Source: Dipodascopsis uninucleata var. uninucleata (lineage: Eukaryota > Ascomycota > Lipomycetes > Lipomycetales > Lipomycetaceae). Taken from it: a DNA stretch of 64,000 nucleotides. The notes under the pieces were generated by a model. That model was given only the letters and a program-made list of their open reading frames with translations, made no database searches and was not told where the DNA came from. Location: contig JAJLTO010000016.1 of assembly GCA_030568195.1 (NCBI GenBank), forward strand, positions 124,001 through 188,000, written 5' to 3'. Positions 1 through 10,586 of the stretch are shown one piece after another (position 1 is the first letter of the stretch; each line of letters opens with the position of its first letter). The position numbers and the translations under genes are program-made.

Positions 1-2451
1 TTCTTGCATTTTCTGCAAATCAGAAAATAGAATCCTCACTTCTCCTATCGCTGGATCTTGATTCAATTCCGCTGATCGTCTGCATCTGGCCCTGACAACA
101 AACTTCACGTTGTTGAGCAGGAATGGAAGATCTTGAAACTCAAAATCCTCGCGCCAAAATGGCTTATTCGTTCCATATTTAACTCTGGTGCGGGCTCGGA
201 GCTTATCATTCAGCTCAATATCTACATAAGAGTCAAGATGCTTCGATGATATATCGTACGTCTGCGCAATAGCTTTGGGATATTGCATCTGAGCATCGAC
301 AATACGCACATTTAAAACTCTATGCTGCCTGAAGGAGCCATTAACATCTCCAGTATCAGGACCATATAGTTCCGGAAGCGCGAGCGATCGAAAGAGAACA
401 AACCACACTTCAAATGTTGTCCTATCCTCGAAGTATAAATATATAGGCGTTACTATAACGTTATTGACGTATTCTGGATATGTTCCTAAAGTGGACTCTG
501 GGAGAGTCGGAGTCGGAGCCGAAGCAGGTTTGTTCTGAATGTTTATAGGTCGACTCGATGAAAATGAAGATCGGGACGGCGAGCTAGTCTGTAGCTCAGA
601 TGACGTTGATGTTGAAGTTGATGATGCAGTATGCGAAGAATCATTTGACACTGTAGACTCAATAGTTCTAGATTTCAAGAGTTGATCTTTAGGAGTTTTT
701 AAGTAGATAACAATACAATTATCACGACCAGTTAGAGAAGGATCAGCTTTCTGGATAGCAGAACGACGAATCAAAGATAAAGGTAGGACAATGTAGTAAT
801 TATTGGTGAACTTTGACGACTGTTGATTATTGGCTGAGCCATTGCTACTACCACTACTTCCCAAACCATAGGATGTCGATTGGGAAGGCTTTTGTTGATC
901 GCTTCCATTAGGACTTGCCCACAAATTAGTTGGAGAATTATTAGAGACCACGGTAGCTCCTGCTGGGAAATAGGGCTCCTCCGGATATAGCTGAAACTCG
1001 CCATTTGTCTTTAAAAGGCAAGAACTCGTTATCCATTTTGCCGAAGGTACTGAAACACGAAGAGGACTATTTGAAGCTCCAGATGAAAGTTTCGTTTTTC
1101 CACTTGCACTTCCAGATGCTGCGCTGAAGCTACCATTGTAAGTGTATCCTTTTCGCATAGACGGATCCCATATTTCAAGCCTACCAACTTTAATTGTTCG
1201 TACCGGCTTTGGTGTTGGAACGTTAAATGGAGTATTGCTACTATTACCACTACCATTATTATTCACAGAGCTACCAGATCCAGGGGTATTAGCTCGCGGA
1301 GACAGACTGCTGGACGAGCTCGTAGTCAAACAGGCATTTGTAGAAAAGTCAAGCTCGGGATATCTAAAACGCAAAAGTTTGTTGTTAATACCTGCGGCAC
1401 GGAGAGATGCCCAAGACAAAAATACAGCGAGCCATTTGCAGAACTCTTCTGGGGAACCAGGATCTATCACGATGTAGTAACTCGGATCTTTAGAGTTGCG
1501 CAGCCGAATTGCAGTCATAGACGACGACGGCAAATCAACTTTACATCCTCGAATATCACTCATTAGAACAGAAACAGACTCCTTGAATTCAGATAAAAGT
1601 GCTCCCGAAAACTCTTCGATATGACAATAACCATAGCCTTTGTTGGTCGGTGTCTCCCATCGTACAGTTCCTCTGATTACACCCTTTTGTAACTTCATTA
1701 ATGAAAGAATATTTGCCCATTCTGTGGGGAGTTCACGCTGAGGACCAAAATCACACTCTTTCCAATTCAGATGCACCGATCGACTTGGCCGTCTAATAGA
1801 GATGCTTCTAGCAAGCCCTGACCGAGTCCTATGTAGTCTCCTCTTGTTGACATTCAGCTCGCCACTCGTCTTGCGACTTTGCTGTAAATCAAAAATCGAC
1901 TGAGCTTCATCTTTTGATAGCAAATCATTCTCGGTAGTACTACTGTTTGATGCAACATTTGATTCTTTTAATGTAGATTGTGAAGCGTCAGGTGAGGGAT
2001 CTTGACTATCTGCTGCGGACGAGCGGATCTGTGAAAACGCAGTTGGTACTCCTGAGTCGGACAATGTCGTTAACAAGGACGTAGAATGCAGTCTCAAGTC
2101 ATATAATGTGGTAGAAGAACGTCTATGTGTATTAGAAGGTTGCTCACGAACAGCTCTATCCAGTGGCTGAGCGGAAGCTGACTTTATATCACTAGTCTCT
2201 GGCGGTGGACTCACAGTTTCGGTCGCAGGATGGTAGTAATAATCAGCGTTCGTTATAAACCTATCAGCGATATCTGTTGAGTAATGTTGAGCATCCATGC
2301 GTTGCATCTGTCGAATGGGCTCAGCTACAATTGCAAAGTTCGATCCAGCGTGTGAATACGGTGGAGATTCATCTGATGGTGAGCTGCTTTCAGTGGGTGA
2401 TGACTTTGAGTCTTCATTCTGCGAATGTGGATGAGAGTCTCCATCCATCAT
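1..2451 (-). CDS. Bud2-like Ras-family GTPase-activating protein, 5' part only
   Basis: The reading frame is open from an ATG-ATG pair at 2451 down to base 1, giving 817 residues with no stop, and it runs off the left edge. A stop lies just upstream of the start (2452-2454). Residues 1-225 are Ser/Pro-rich and probably disordered. Residues about 235-345 look like a PH-type domain (VIRGTVRWETP, YYIVIDPGSPEEFCKWLAVF), with low-complexity Ser/Asn inserts after it. A C2 domain begins near residue 705 (RVLNVRIVDAQ, then KPFWREDFEFQDLP near 762). PH plus C2 in this order, with the FW-EDFEF signature, precedes the catalytic domain in fungal Bud2-type RasGAPs, which act on the Rsr1/Bud1 GTPase in polarity site selection. 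The catalytic RasGAP domain would lie outside the window, so the family call is an inference from the N-terminal half. No intron is needed in the visible part. Confidence 0.72.
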   Translation of the reverse strand, partial: MMDGDSHPHSQNEDSKSSPTESSSPSDESPPYSHAGSNFAIVAEPIRQMQRMDAQHYSTDIADRFITNADYYYHPATETVSPPPETSDIKSASAQPLDRAVREQPSNTHRRSSTTLYDLRLHSTSLLTTLSDSGVPTAFSQIRSSAADSQDPSPDASQSTLKESNVASNSSTTENDLLSKDEAQSIFDLQQSRKTSGELNVNKRRLHRTRSGLARSISIRRPSRSVHLNWKECDFGPQRELPTEWANILSLMKLQKGVIRGTVRWETPTNKGYGYCHIEEFSGALLSEFKESVSVLMSDIRGCKVDLPSSSMTAIRLRNSKDPSYYIVIDPGSPEEFCKWLAVFLSWASLRAAGINNKLLRFRYPELDFSTNACLTTSSSSSLSPRANTPGSGSSVNNNGSGNSSNTPFNVPTPKPVRTIKVGRLEIWDPSMRKGYTYNGSFSAASGSASGKTKLSSGASNSPLRVSVPSAKWITSSCLLKTNGEFQLYPEEPYFPAGATVVSNNSPTNLWASPNGSDQQKPSQSTSYGLGSSGSSNGSANNQQSSKFTNNYYIVLPLSLIRRSAIQKADPSLTGRDNCIVIYLKTPKDQLLKSRTIESTVSNDSSHTASSTSTSTSSELQTSSPSRSSFSSSRPINIQNKPASAPTPTLPESTLGTYPEYVNNVIVTPIYLYFEDRTTFEVWFVLFRSLALPELYGPDTGDVNGSFRQHRVLNVRIVDAQMQYPKAIAQTYDISSKHLDSYVDIELNDKLRARTRVKYGTNKPFWREDFEFQDLPFLLNNVKFVVRARCRRSAELNQDPAIGEVRILFSDLQKMQE

Positions 2452-5356
2452 TCAGCGCCGAATAAACAAAAAGAAAAAAAGAAATTTCGACAGCGAATAT
2501 TTTCAACAAATTAATCAGCCGATATATTTAAGTTGCCGTATAAATGAAATCTGGACCGTATCGTTCTTCGGAGTTAGGTTCTATAAATGCTTGCCAGGCC
2601 CTGCAAACACTTCTTTAAAATGTAGCAAACCAAGGTTATTCGCGTTTGATATTGGATATATTAAATATACAATAGATTCCTTGATTACAGCTGGTAGTTT
2701 GCATATATTGTCTTGATGTTTCTCGTAAAACTAAAAAAGAAATAAATATCAGCAACGATGAAGCGACTATGATTCATGTACGAGCTGAAACAAGAGCTAC
2801 TGACAACAAGAAATATTGCTACGCAACATCAAATAAGACTTCTTTATATAGTCACCATAAAAGTACCGAGAAATGAGTATCGATGAATCAATATTCTCGA
2901 CACCAATGGTTGCACGAATAGTAAACTCGTCACCGTTATCCCCAAAGTTATGAAATATAAACCAATACTATCTCTAATCCTATATCTAGGACCACTCTGA
3001 TATTCCTCCACAAAAAGAAATAACCCTTGAGAAAATATACTGAGATCCTTATCCTATTATTGAAAATACTTGAAAATAATACGGTAAAAGTCTTGCACAA
3101 AAAGGGGGGAGAGGATTGAGCGGTGAGTGTAAGAGGACTTTTTTTCCTTGACAAAGGCGGCCGAATAAAGTGTATAGGACAGGCGTGTCTTGGATCAATA
3201 TAAACCGGCATCACAGAACAGTAACCGGCTCGTTTTGCTAGTACTTGTTCTGGTGCTAAACATACTCTTCAATATCTATTTAAACTTCCGTATGCTAAGC
3301 ACCATTTCTGTCAAAGATCGTCAATATTAATAACCAATCCTAATTGCGTCCCCAAATTAAACCCTTGTTGTGCGAACCATAGTCATCCCCGGAGCTCTCT
3401 AATTGCATGTCACGTGATGTCACTCCACTATTTCTCACGTGATGTCTTTAATCAATAATTAGTACCAGGCTCTGAGGGGAGAATAATTTAAAGAAAGTGG
3501 CCCTAGAAGTGACGGATGTGAAGGAATAAAAGAGAGCAGTGCTAATCATTTTAAACTTTGGCTGACGGAGAAGGAGAATAGATTATTACTGGTGCCGATA
3601 AGTTAGAGGATCAAGATATGCTCGTTGTTAGTGTTTTAGAGCAGCTAGCAAATATGTGAGAGTCGAGCAACTTTGGGACTAGACAAAAAAACGTGTTGCG
3701 GAGTGCAATTGCGAACTGGCAGGCATAATGGCAGAGCTACTTTTCTTGCATTTAAATTATTGTCAAGTGATCGATTATATTAGTAAATGTGGAGAACCGA
3801 ACCGTGCTTTCGTAAGATTCAGGTTATAACATCTATGGCATACTAACGTATGTTAAGCACATCATAACAACTACACCATAGCAGATGATTAATGTTATAG
3901 CACGATTGTTTTACAATAATTATTTCTATTATTTGCTATGATTTTATCGAATTTCCCAATATTATAGAGCAGTCAAGAATTTATTTTAGTTAATTCTACT
4001 GACCTATAACCATGCGCTATTGGGTTCGAGCGCTGTCGTTTGGTTGTATGCACTTATGAGTTGCGAAATGCCCTTAACACATCGGGCCGAAACTGAGTCT
4101 AGCTGATATTTTCAGTTGATTTATTGACTATTCTGAGACTTCAACGGAAATTGAATCTTCCGATACTGTTTGTAAGTTGCCGGCAATAGGTCATTTATAA
4201 ACTGCTGCAATTCTCAAATCACTAGTTATATTATTTTTTCTACTCAAATCTTCAAATATATATTTCTGTGTTTCTCTTGGTATCTTGACATCCCGTCTTT
4301 TGAGTTCGCGTGCTTTTCAAATAAATCCTCATTAATAGCTGTGACGTAATGTGCGGCTTACCTAATATTTTTACTGTACTTTCCTATATAGAAGTTGGAT
4401 TCCACCGTGTCGCAGAAGACAGCTAAGGATGCAGATCTGTATTCTAAGCCTTTAGCAGTATCTATACTAGTCCAATTCTTCTTGTTGCTCGGCTTATAGT
4501 CTGAAATTTTTAGAGTTAGTATTGTCGCTTTCAATAAAAGGGGCCGTCTTGCCTATTACATGAGCCTGTGCTCGGGGCGGTCGCTGCACTGACTCATGTA
4601 CTTGCTATAAGCATCAAGAAACGATCATCATGTGCAAAGCCACACACAGCTATAATTAAAGCAGCGGAAGCCTACAGATGTGCTCGTGGAGAGTATATGC
4701 TCTAATTCATAGCCCGCTGTCATAGTGTTGTCAGTGGTAGTTGTCGCATGATCAGATGAACACAGCTGGGAGTCTTGGGAATCACGGAATAATGTTAATC
4801 CGGAACGCGCAACAGAATTCCCGGTCACTGAGCACAATTTTGCTCTATATGCCGATCATTTAGTGGAAGAGCTCATGTTCGTAAGTATATTCAAGAGCTA
4901 ATGCGTATTGGAGCCATCCTGCATATTGTGCAATTTTCCATGCTCTATGTTGTGCTGTTCACTCTGCATTATTGCTTTACTAATTTCACACTCATCACGC
5001 CACTTACGATTTAGAGTGAAGAATTTCAAACTGGAACTAAGGGTTTTGTACAAATTGGGTAAGGTGAACGTATGCGGCTGTTCTTTGCGCATGTAGGACT
5101 AAAGAGGCCAAGAAAAGTAGCGAATGAAAATATATAGAATTTACAAATAATACAAATAGATTGTACAAGCTTTGGTTTGTTTCTAGATATTGCTGACATT
5201 CTACTTTGGAGATCGTTGAGTAGCATATGTTACAAGAAGTGGTTTAAGCTATATATAGCTGCGATTGGATCAGACGGATAGCCAAACCAAAGAACACGCC
5301 CTGGTGAATAATCATATTGGCGCAGGAACCATATCGATAACTTGACATTTAGAAAG
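2452..5356. other. 2.9 kb intergenic stretch, no gene found
   Basis: This lies upstream of both the Bud2-like gene (minus) and DTD1 (plus), so it is a divergent promoter region. It is longer than most gaps in the left two thirds of the window. Only short, unrecognisable frames occur. The one clear element is a pair of E-boxes near 3.4 kb, listed separately. A TGACTCA site (AP-1/Gcn4 type) sits at 4590-4596. Confidence 0.6.
3411..3446. promoter_or_regulatory. Pair of identical extended E-boxes (CACGTGATGTC)
   Basis: The 11-mer CACGTGATGTC occurs at 3411-3421 and again at 3436-3446, exactly 25 bp apart. The core is the palindromic E-box CACGTG. The left copy also reads GTCACGTG, matching the RTCACRTG consensus of Cbf1-type bHLH proteins. 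It is about 960 bp upstream of the Bud2-like start. The binding protein is inferred. Confidence 0.5.
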
Positions 5357-6081
5357 ATGAGGGCGGTTGTGCAAAGGGTAACTTCTGCTTCAGTCATTGT
5401 AGATGGTACAATTACGGGAGAGTAAGTCTAATTGATTACAAGGAAGATTTTGGATCGCTGCGTCCTCGACTTACTGATAGCCTCTGTTTAGAATCAAAAG
5501 AGGACTGCTGGTCCTGCTAGGCGTGGAACAGGGCGACACAGAATCAGATGGCGAGATCATGGCAAAAAAGATAATGAATATCAAAATGTTCCCAGCTTCA
5601 ATATCTACGGTCATGGATAGTGAGTATATTGAGAGTTCCCTCCCAAAGCAGTGGGTTCGCAATGTCAAAGATGTGGATGGTGGGGTACTATGCGGTAAGT
5701 TCATTAAATTATACCTGAGGCACTTATCATACGCATTAATTCATATATGGTCGTTTGTCGATAATTCGTTCTAGTTTCCCAATTCACTCTAATGGCGTCA
5801 GTCAAAAAGAATAAGCCAAGCTTCCATCACGCTGCTAGTCGTAAGTGTATCAATTGATTGTCCAGTTATCTAATCTAAAGATATTTCAAAGACTGATTCG
5901 TTTTGTTGGTTTCCATGTAGCGCAAGTAGCCACTAGCCTCTACGAGCAAGTGCTTGCCAACCTCAAGGCTGAATATGGACCAGACAAGGAAGATCGTATT
6001 CAAGCTGGTGTTTTTCAGGCGTATATGCAAGTTCAGTTAATCAATGATGGTCCTGTTACCTTTGAACTCTCTACGAAATAG
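5357..6081 (+). CDS. DTD1: D-aminoacyl-tRNA deacylase (DTD family)
   Basis: Four exons: 5357-5421, 5492-5694, 5775-5840 and 5921-6081. All three introns begin GTAAGT and end TAG. The spliced product is 164 residues, close to the roughly 150 usual for DTD. The start MRAVVQRVTSASVIVDG is typical of the family. Exon 2 gives GLLVLLGVEQGDTESD. The two active-site signatures are present: SQFTLMA, created by the second splice, and NDGPVT near the C-terminus. The enzyme removes D-amino acids, and glycine mischarged on tRNA-Ala, from tRNAs in the cytosol, recycling the tRNA. The reading frame holds across every junction, which supports the exon model. Confidence 0.93.
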
Positions 6082-6473
6082 ATATAACTAAGTTAGATTA
6101 AAACAAGAGCTACGTGAGAGCGATGTCCAGTCACGTACTTTCTTGCTTCATGCCCTTATTTTTTTTTAATTATTGTTCCGCTTCTAGTCGTCTGTAGCAT
6201 AGCATATATCTAGTTAATAGCGAAATTTTTGTTAGATACCATCTACTCGAAGTGATGACATTCATATAAGCTATCTAATTATCTGCTTATACATACCGCA
6301 GACCAGTCGGTAAGATGTCTCTACTCAAACGGAGCATCTTCACTAATAGGCGTCAGCCACCAACAGGTAACTCTCGTCATTCTTAGCTGGAGCAGCATGC
6401 AGTCATGAGCACTAGAGCTTCTTGCCGCTACCCATCCTCTATACGGAGTAAGATTCGAAGTTCCGCAGTATAT

Positions 6474-6483
6474 ATCACGTGAT
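6474..6483. promoter_or_regulatory. Perfect palindromic E-box ATCACGTGAT
   Basis: This ten-base perfect palindrome, ATCACGTGAT, contains CACGTG and matches the RTCACRTG Cbf1/bHLH consensus on both strands. It lies about 400 bp upstream of the MFS transporter start. Function is inferred from the motif only. Confidence 0.45.
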
Positions 6484-6628
6484 TTACTTTTAAAGATAGT
6501 CTGCTTCGGCTGTTCCGATGGCTATTTTGAACTGCTGATAGCCATTGGAGCGACGCAGTTTGGGCCTCGGAATTAGATAAAACTAGTGGTCGATTATAAC
6601 GGTATTCCGCATAGGGCTTTATTTTCCG

Positions 6629-6635
6629 TGACTCA
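6629..6635. promoter_or_regulatory. AP-1/Gcn4-type site TGACTCA
   Basis: TGACTCA lies about 250 bp upstream of the MFS start. bZIP factors of the Gcn4 and AP-1 (Yap1/Pap1-like) type bind this sequence, and drug-efflux MFS genes are common targets of such factors in yeasts. A seven-base motif is expected by chance every several kilobases, so the assignment is tentative. Confidence 0.3.
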
Positions 6636-6885
6636 CGAGGAAGTACCTGTCGGAAATGCTATTTCATTCACCGCGCAATTGTACCATCATCTTTAACGAT
6701 ACTGCCTACGGAATCTTTTCTGCAGGCCAAGTTTTATTTTATAGTTCTATCGGTAGAGTCTATATATAAGATATAATTGCTACTCTCCCTGTTTCTATAT
6801 GTCATAAAATACTGGTCAAGTGGTTAGTACAAGGTATTCTCTTTCGCAGAATCCTCTTGTTCTACTCTAAAGGGTATTGCAGAAG

Positions 6886-8567
6886 ATGGCACCATCTTCA
6901 GTCAACAGTGAAGACCAGCAACTGGAAGATGATTTTTCTCTGATCGGTGAAGGCGACGAGGACGTAGAGGTCATTGAGAAGAAACAGTCTACATTCAAGG
7001 ACCCTGAACCTTTCACTTCTAAGCCTGAATCTGGTAATGATATAGAAAAGCAAAAAGTAAGTATTCTGAAACTATCTTGTAAATGCCGTGGAATACTAAG
7101 TAAATAACTATTGTCTAGTGGAAATATTCGTATAATGAGCCTTTGAGTGACATGAGCAAGGGACTTATAGGCTGGGAATCAGCAGATGATGTCGAGAACC
7201 CAAAGAACTGGCCAAAGAAAGAAAAGCTTCGAACTATGGTCCTCGTCCTTATTACTGCGTTTATGATACCTGTAGCGTCTACTATTTTTGCTCCAGGTAA
7301 GGGTCTTCTTGCAAAAGAGTTCAATGTCACAAATTCAGTTATAGAACAGTTTACTGTTAGTGCTTACGTTCTGGGATTTGGCTGGGGTCCTTTGATTCAT
7401 GCTCCACTATCAGAGCTATATGGCCGAAAGCATGTGGTAGTTATTTCAAATTTTCTCTTTGCTACCTTGAACCTTGGTTGCTCTGAGGCAACAGGTATTG
7501 GTATGTTCTTAGCATTTAGGGCTCTGTCTGGAATTTTCGGCTGTGCTGGAATGGTTGTCGGAGCCGGTATAATATCAGATATGTATAGGCCCCATGAAAC
7601 TGGGCGAGCTACATCTCTGTTTCTTTTAGGTCCCATTATGGGACCTGTTGGCGGACCAATACTTGGTGGCTTCATATCTCAGCATGCGGGCTGGAGATGG
7701 ACATTCAGAGTTATGGAGTGCATGGGAGGTGTTATGGCGTTACTGTTTTTCTTTGTTGTTAAAGAGACGAATGCTTCAATTCTTTTGCGAAAAAAGGCAG
7801 CGGATCTGTCAAACACACTAAATCGACCTGATCTTATTTCGGTTATCGATTCTAAGCAGCCTCAATTGACACCCGCGAGGAAGATTGCAATTGCACTTAC
7901 TCGTGCTATCAAACTTATTGTTACATCTCCCATTGTATTCTCTTTTGCTATTTATATGTCAGTTGCCTATGCCTATCTCTATGCGTTTTTCACCACTATT
8001 CCTACTGTTTTGGTTAACAAATATAACTGGTCGATAGAGAGTTCAGGATTAGCGTTCCTTGGGGTCGGATGCGGAACTACATTCTCAGTGGCCGTTGTTG
8101 GATCTACGAACGATCGACTCGTTGAGTACCTAACCAGCAAGAACAATGGCATTCGTGAACCAGAGATGAGACTTAGTCCTCTCATATTTGGTAGTATACT
8201 CATTCCTACTAGCATGTTTTGGTATGGCTGGGGTGTACAAACGCATGTTTTTTGGTTTGTGCTAGTCATGTCTTTTTTTCCTATAGGAGCTGGCTTGCTA
8301 GCCTCGCTCATTCCTATTCAAAGCTATCTTATAGACCTTTACGGACCGCTTGGTGTCGCAGCCTCTGCTACAGCGGCTCTCAATCTTTTACGGTCGACAG
8401 CTGCTGCTTTTGTTCCGTTAGCTATACCAAGTCTAATAGATCGTCTTGACTATGGTTGGGGCTACTCTCTACTGGGATTTCTCGCACTAGCTTTATGCAC
8501 TCTCCCATCTTTCTTCTTCGTCAAATTTGGCAAGTCTTTAAGACTTCGATTTCCTCCGCATGTGTAG
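6886..8567 (+). CDS. MFS transporter, drug:H+ antiporter (DHA1) type
   Basis: Two exons: 6886-7056 and 7119-8567, joined over a 62 bp GTAAGT...TAG intron. The product is 539 residues. The first ATG is 6886. Residues 1-75 are an acidic cytosolic tail ending in GWESADDVENPKNWPKKEK, and the ENPKNW motif typically precedes TM1 in fungal DHA1 carriers. About 12 hydrophobic segments follow. ELYGRKHVV in the TM2-TM3 loop is the MFS signature GRR/K motif. LLGPIMGPVGGPILGGF is the TM5 antiporter motif C (G...GP..GG), which marks proton-coupled exporters. Likely role: plasma-membrane export of drugs or small metabolites, or polyamines. It sits 504 bp upstream of a P450 on the same strand, which may hint at a shared metabolite. 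The substrate cannot be told from sequence. Confidence 0.88.
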
Positions 8568-9071
8568 ATGTATCATAATGATTTGTATTTCAATAGTTTT
8601 TTCTTGCGCTACTAATTTTGGTTTTTCTTTTTCTTGTTTCTTCTTTATAAACTTGTCTTTAAGGCACTATACACTATCATATTTTAACTATTCTGATCTA
8701 GCAGCATTTACGGAGTATAAATAAGACTATAGATTATGCATTTATTAGATAATGAATATATTTGACGTAATATTAATCACATTATTATGACTGGTTGAAT
8801 TTGTGTAAAGAGCTCGTTACTATTGCTATTGCAAAATATGAAAAATTCTAGTAGAGATTATGCAAATTGATTTTTGCTCCGCTTATAAAATATGCATATT
8901 TCACATCATCAGCCTCACCCACTTTATTTATCAAATTCCTACATAGCATGATTCGCAGATTACCAAAAGTTGCATTAGAACATATATAGGTTTATCAATT
9001 AGATATTGTTATTCACAGACAGCATAGAAAGCACAAAGATATACAAAGGACAATAGGGACGTTCGTTCAAG
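8568..9071. other. Intergenic region between MFS and P450 genes
   Basis: These 504 AT-rich bases hold the MFS 3' region and the P450 promoter. I see no coding sequence and no strong motif. Confidence 0.5.
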
Positions 9072-10586
9072 ATGTCGATATATATGGACATCCTGGTTGG
9101 CAGTATTGTCTTCCTTTGTAGCATCACTGCTATCTATCAACTACAGATATCTTCAGGAAGTATAGAACCCCCGATGATTAAGGGAAGTATACCTTATCTT
9201 GGAGTGGCTATAGATATGGTGAAACGCCCAACAGAAATGCTACTGAGATTGAAAGAAAAATATGGCTATGCGTATACAGTTCTAGTCGCAGGACGACGAA
9301 TGACTATCCTTTCAGATCACGTCAGCGGAATAAAACAGCTTTTTAGGAACGAAGAGGCGTTTGACAATAAATATTTCATTCGACATGTTAGTCTAAATGT
9401 TTTCAAGTATCCGACAGAACTTTTGGATAATCAGAGTATAGTTAAAGACATCAATTCGGTGCTTGTACCTTGGTTAAGTCAATCCAAAAATGCAAATGCT
9501 GTTGGCGAGAGAATCAGCGATATATACATGATACGCATTGATCAAAAGTCAGGATTCTGCCCGGAGGTCGGTTCATCCGTGCAGGTAGATGATCTATTTC
9601 TATGGGCACGAGAAAACTTGTTTATCGCGTCTGCTCTCGGTATTTTTGGTGATAAGTTTCCCGTTGATAAGTTTTACGAGCCATACAAAGAATTCGAAGC
9701 TACACTCTCAGGCTTTGTTCAGGGCTATCCAAGATTTATGATGCGCAAGGCCTATGAGAGTAGAGATAAGCTTTTTGAAGCACTGGAAGAGTTTTATGCT
9801 GATAAGGAAATATATACGTCCAACTGTGCAGGCTTTATTAATGCAATTATTGATACATTTGAGAATTATCCCGACCTTTGTAATGCTAAATGTATGAGTC
9901 GCTATTTCTTCTCACTTATCTTTGCTAGTAAGTCCAATTCGATTCCAGTAGCATATTGGATGCTAGCAAATATCGTCAACAATCCAGAACTTAGAGATGA
10001 GATACTGGAGATCATAAAGACTAACTACAACCCTGAGACCGACGAATTTAACTGGAATGAGCTTTATCGCGAGAAACTCCTTAATTCATGCTTCAAAGAA
10101 AGTGCTCGATTGAATTCAAATGTTACAGTGTCACGCACTGCCATACGTAATACAAATATGAGAATCACTAACCCAGACGGCAACGGCTATAAGGATATGC
10201 TTATTCGAAAAGGAGACCATATCATGTTGTACACGAATACTGTCCAATGGGACGCATCTGTCTATCCAGAGCCTCTGACGTGGTACGGTAAGCGATTCAT
10301 GCCTGAGAGTATTGGAACCATGAACAATAACACCAAGAACTACAGTTCATACGTTCCATGGGGTGGAGGCAGCCATCTCTGTCCAGGACGTCATCTTGCA
10401 TTAAATGAAGCCATCACTCAATTAGTAAATGTTCTTTGGCATTTTGATATCGAGCCCCTGGCACCTATTCCTAAGCCTTATGTTGCTGAAAAATGGGGGA
10501 TGGGTGCTGCGCAGCCGGCTACTAAATTTCCTGTCCAGTTCATACGACGCGATAGGCGTGCTGAGATGCGGGCTACGTCTGCTTAG
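9072..10586 (+). CDS. Cytochrome P450, CYP7/CYP8-like
   Basis: A single exon of 504 residues. Residues about 6-25 form an N-terminal membrane anchor, as expected for an ER P450. The K-helix ExxR is ESAR at 343-346. The haem loop reads PWGGGSHLCPGRHLA with the ligand Cys at 437. In place of the usual FxxGxRxCxG, this GGG-x-LCPGR form is typical of the CYP7/CYP8 clan (sterol 7-alpha-hydroxylases, prostacyclin synthase) and some fungal relatives. The I-helix, near residues 284-292, is FASKSNSIP. It lacks the acid-Thr pair of ordinary monooxygenases and instead resembles the ASxxNTxP form of CYP7/8. It is therefore either a sterol/steroid-type hydroxylase or an isomerase-like enzyme. The neighbouring MFS exporter may act on the same compound, but this is only inferred. 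Confidence 0.88.
   Translation: MSIYMDILVGSIVFLCSITAIYQLQISSGSIEPPMIKGSIPYLGVAIDMVKRPTEMLLRLKEKYGYAYTVLVAGRRMTILSDHVSGIKQLFRNEEAFDNKYFIRHVSLNVFKYPTELLDNQSIVKDINSVLVPWLSQSKNANAVGERISDIYMIRIDQKSGFCPEVGSSVQVDDLFLWARENLFIASALGIFGDKFPVDKFYEPYKEFEATLSGFVQGYPRFMMRKAYESRDKLFEALEEFYADKEIYTSNCAGFINAIIDTFENYPDLCNAKCMSRYFFSLIFASKSNSIPVAYWMLANIVNNPELRDEILEIIKTNYNPETDEFNWNELYREKLLNSCFKESARLNSNVTVSRTAIRNTNMRITNPDGNGYKDMLIRKGDHIMLYTNTVQWDASVYPEPLTWYGKRFMPESIGTMNNNTKNYSSYVPWGGGSHLCPGRHLALNEAITQLVNVLWHFDIEPLAPIPKPYVAEKWGMGAAQPATKFPVQFIRRDRRAEMRATSA

Larger units (their letters stand above)
6082..6885. other. Intergenic region between DTD1 and the MFS gene
   Basis: No coding sequence is seen in these 804 bp. 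They hold the 3' end of DTD1 and the promoter of the transporter, with two short regulatory motifs listed separately. Confidence 0.6.

Noticed and set aside
771-1477. Open frames of 75-111 codons on both strands
   Set aside because: They lie inside the long Bud2-like frame, which is open for 817 codons in another frame; Ser/Asn-rich repeats make shadow frames.
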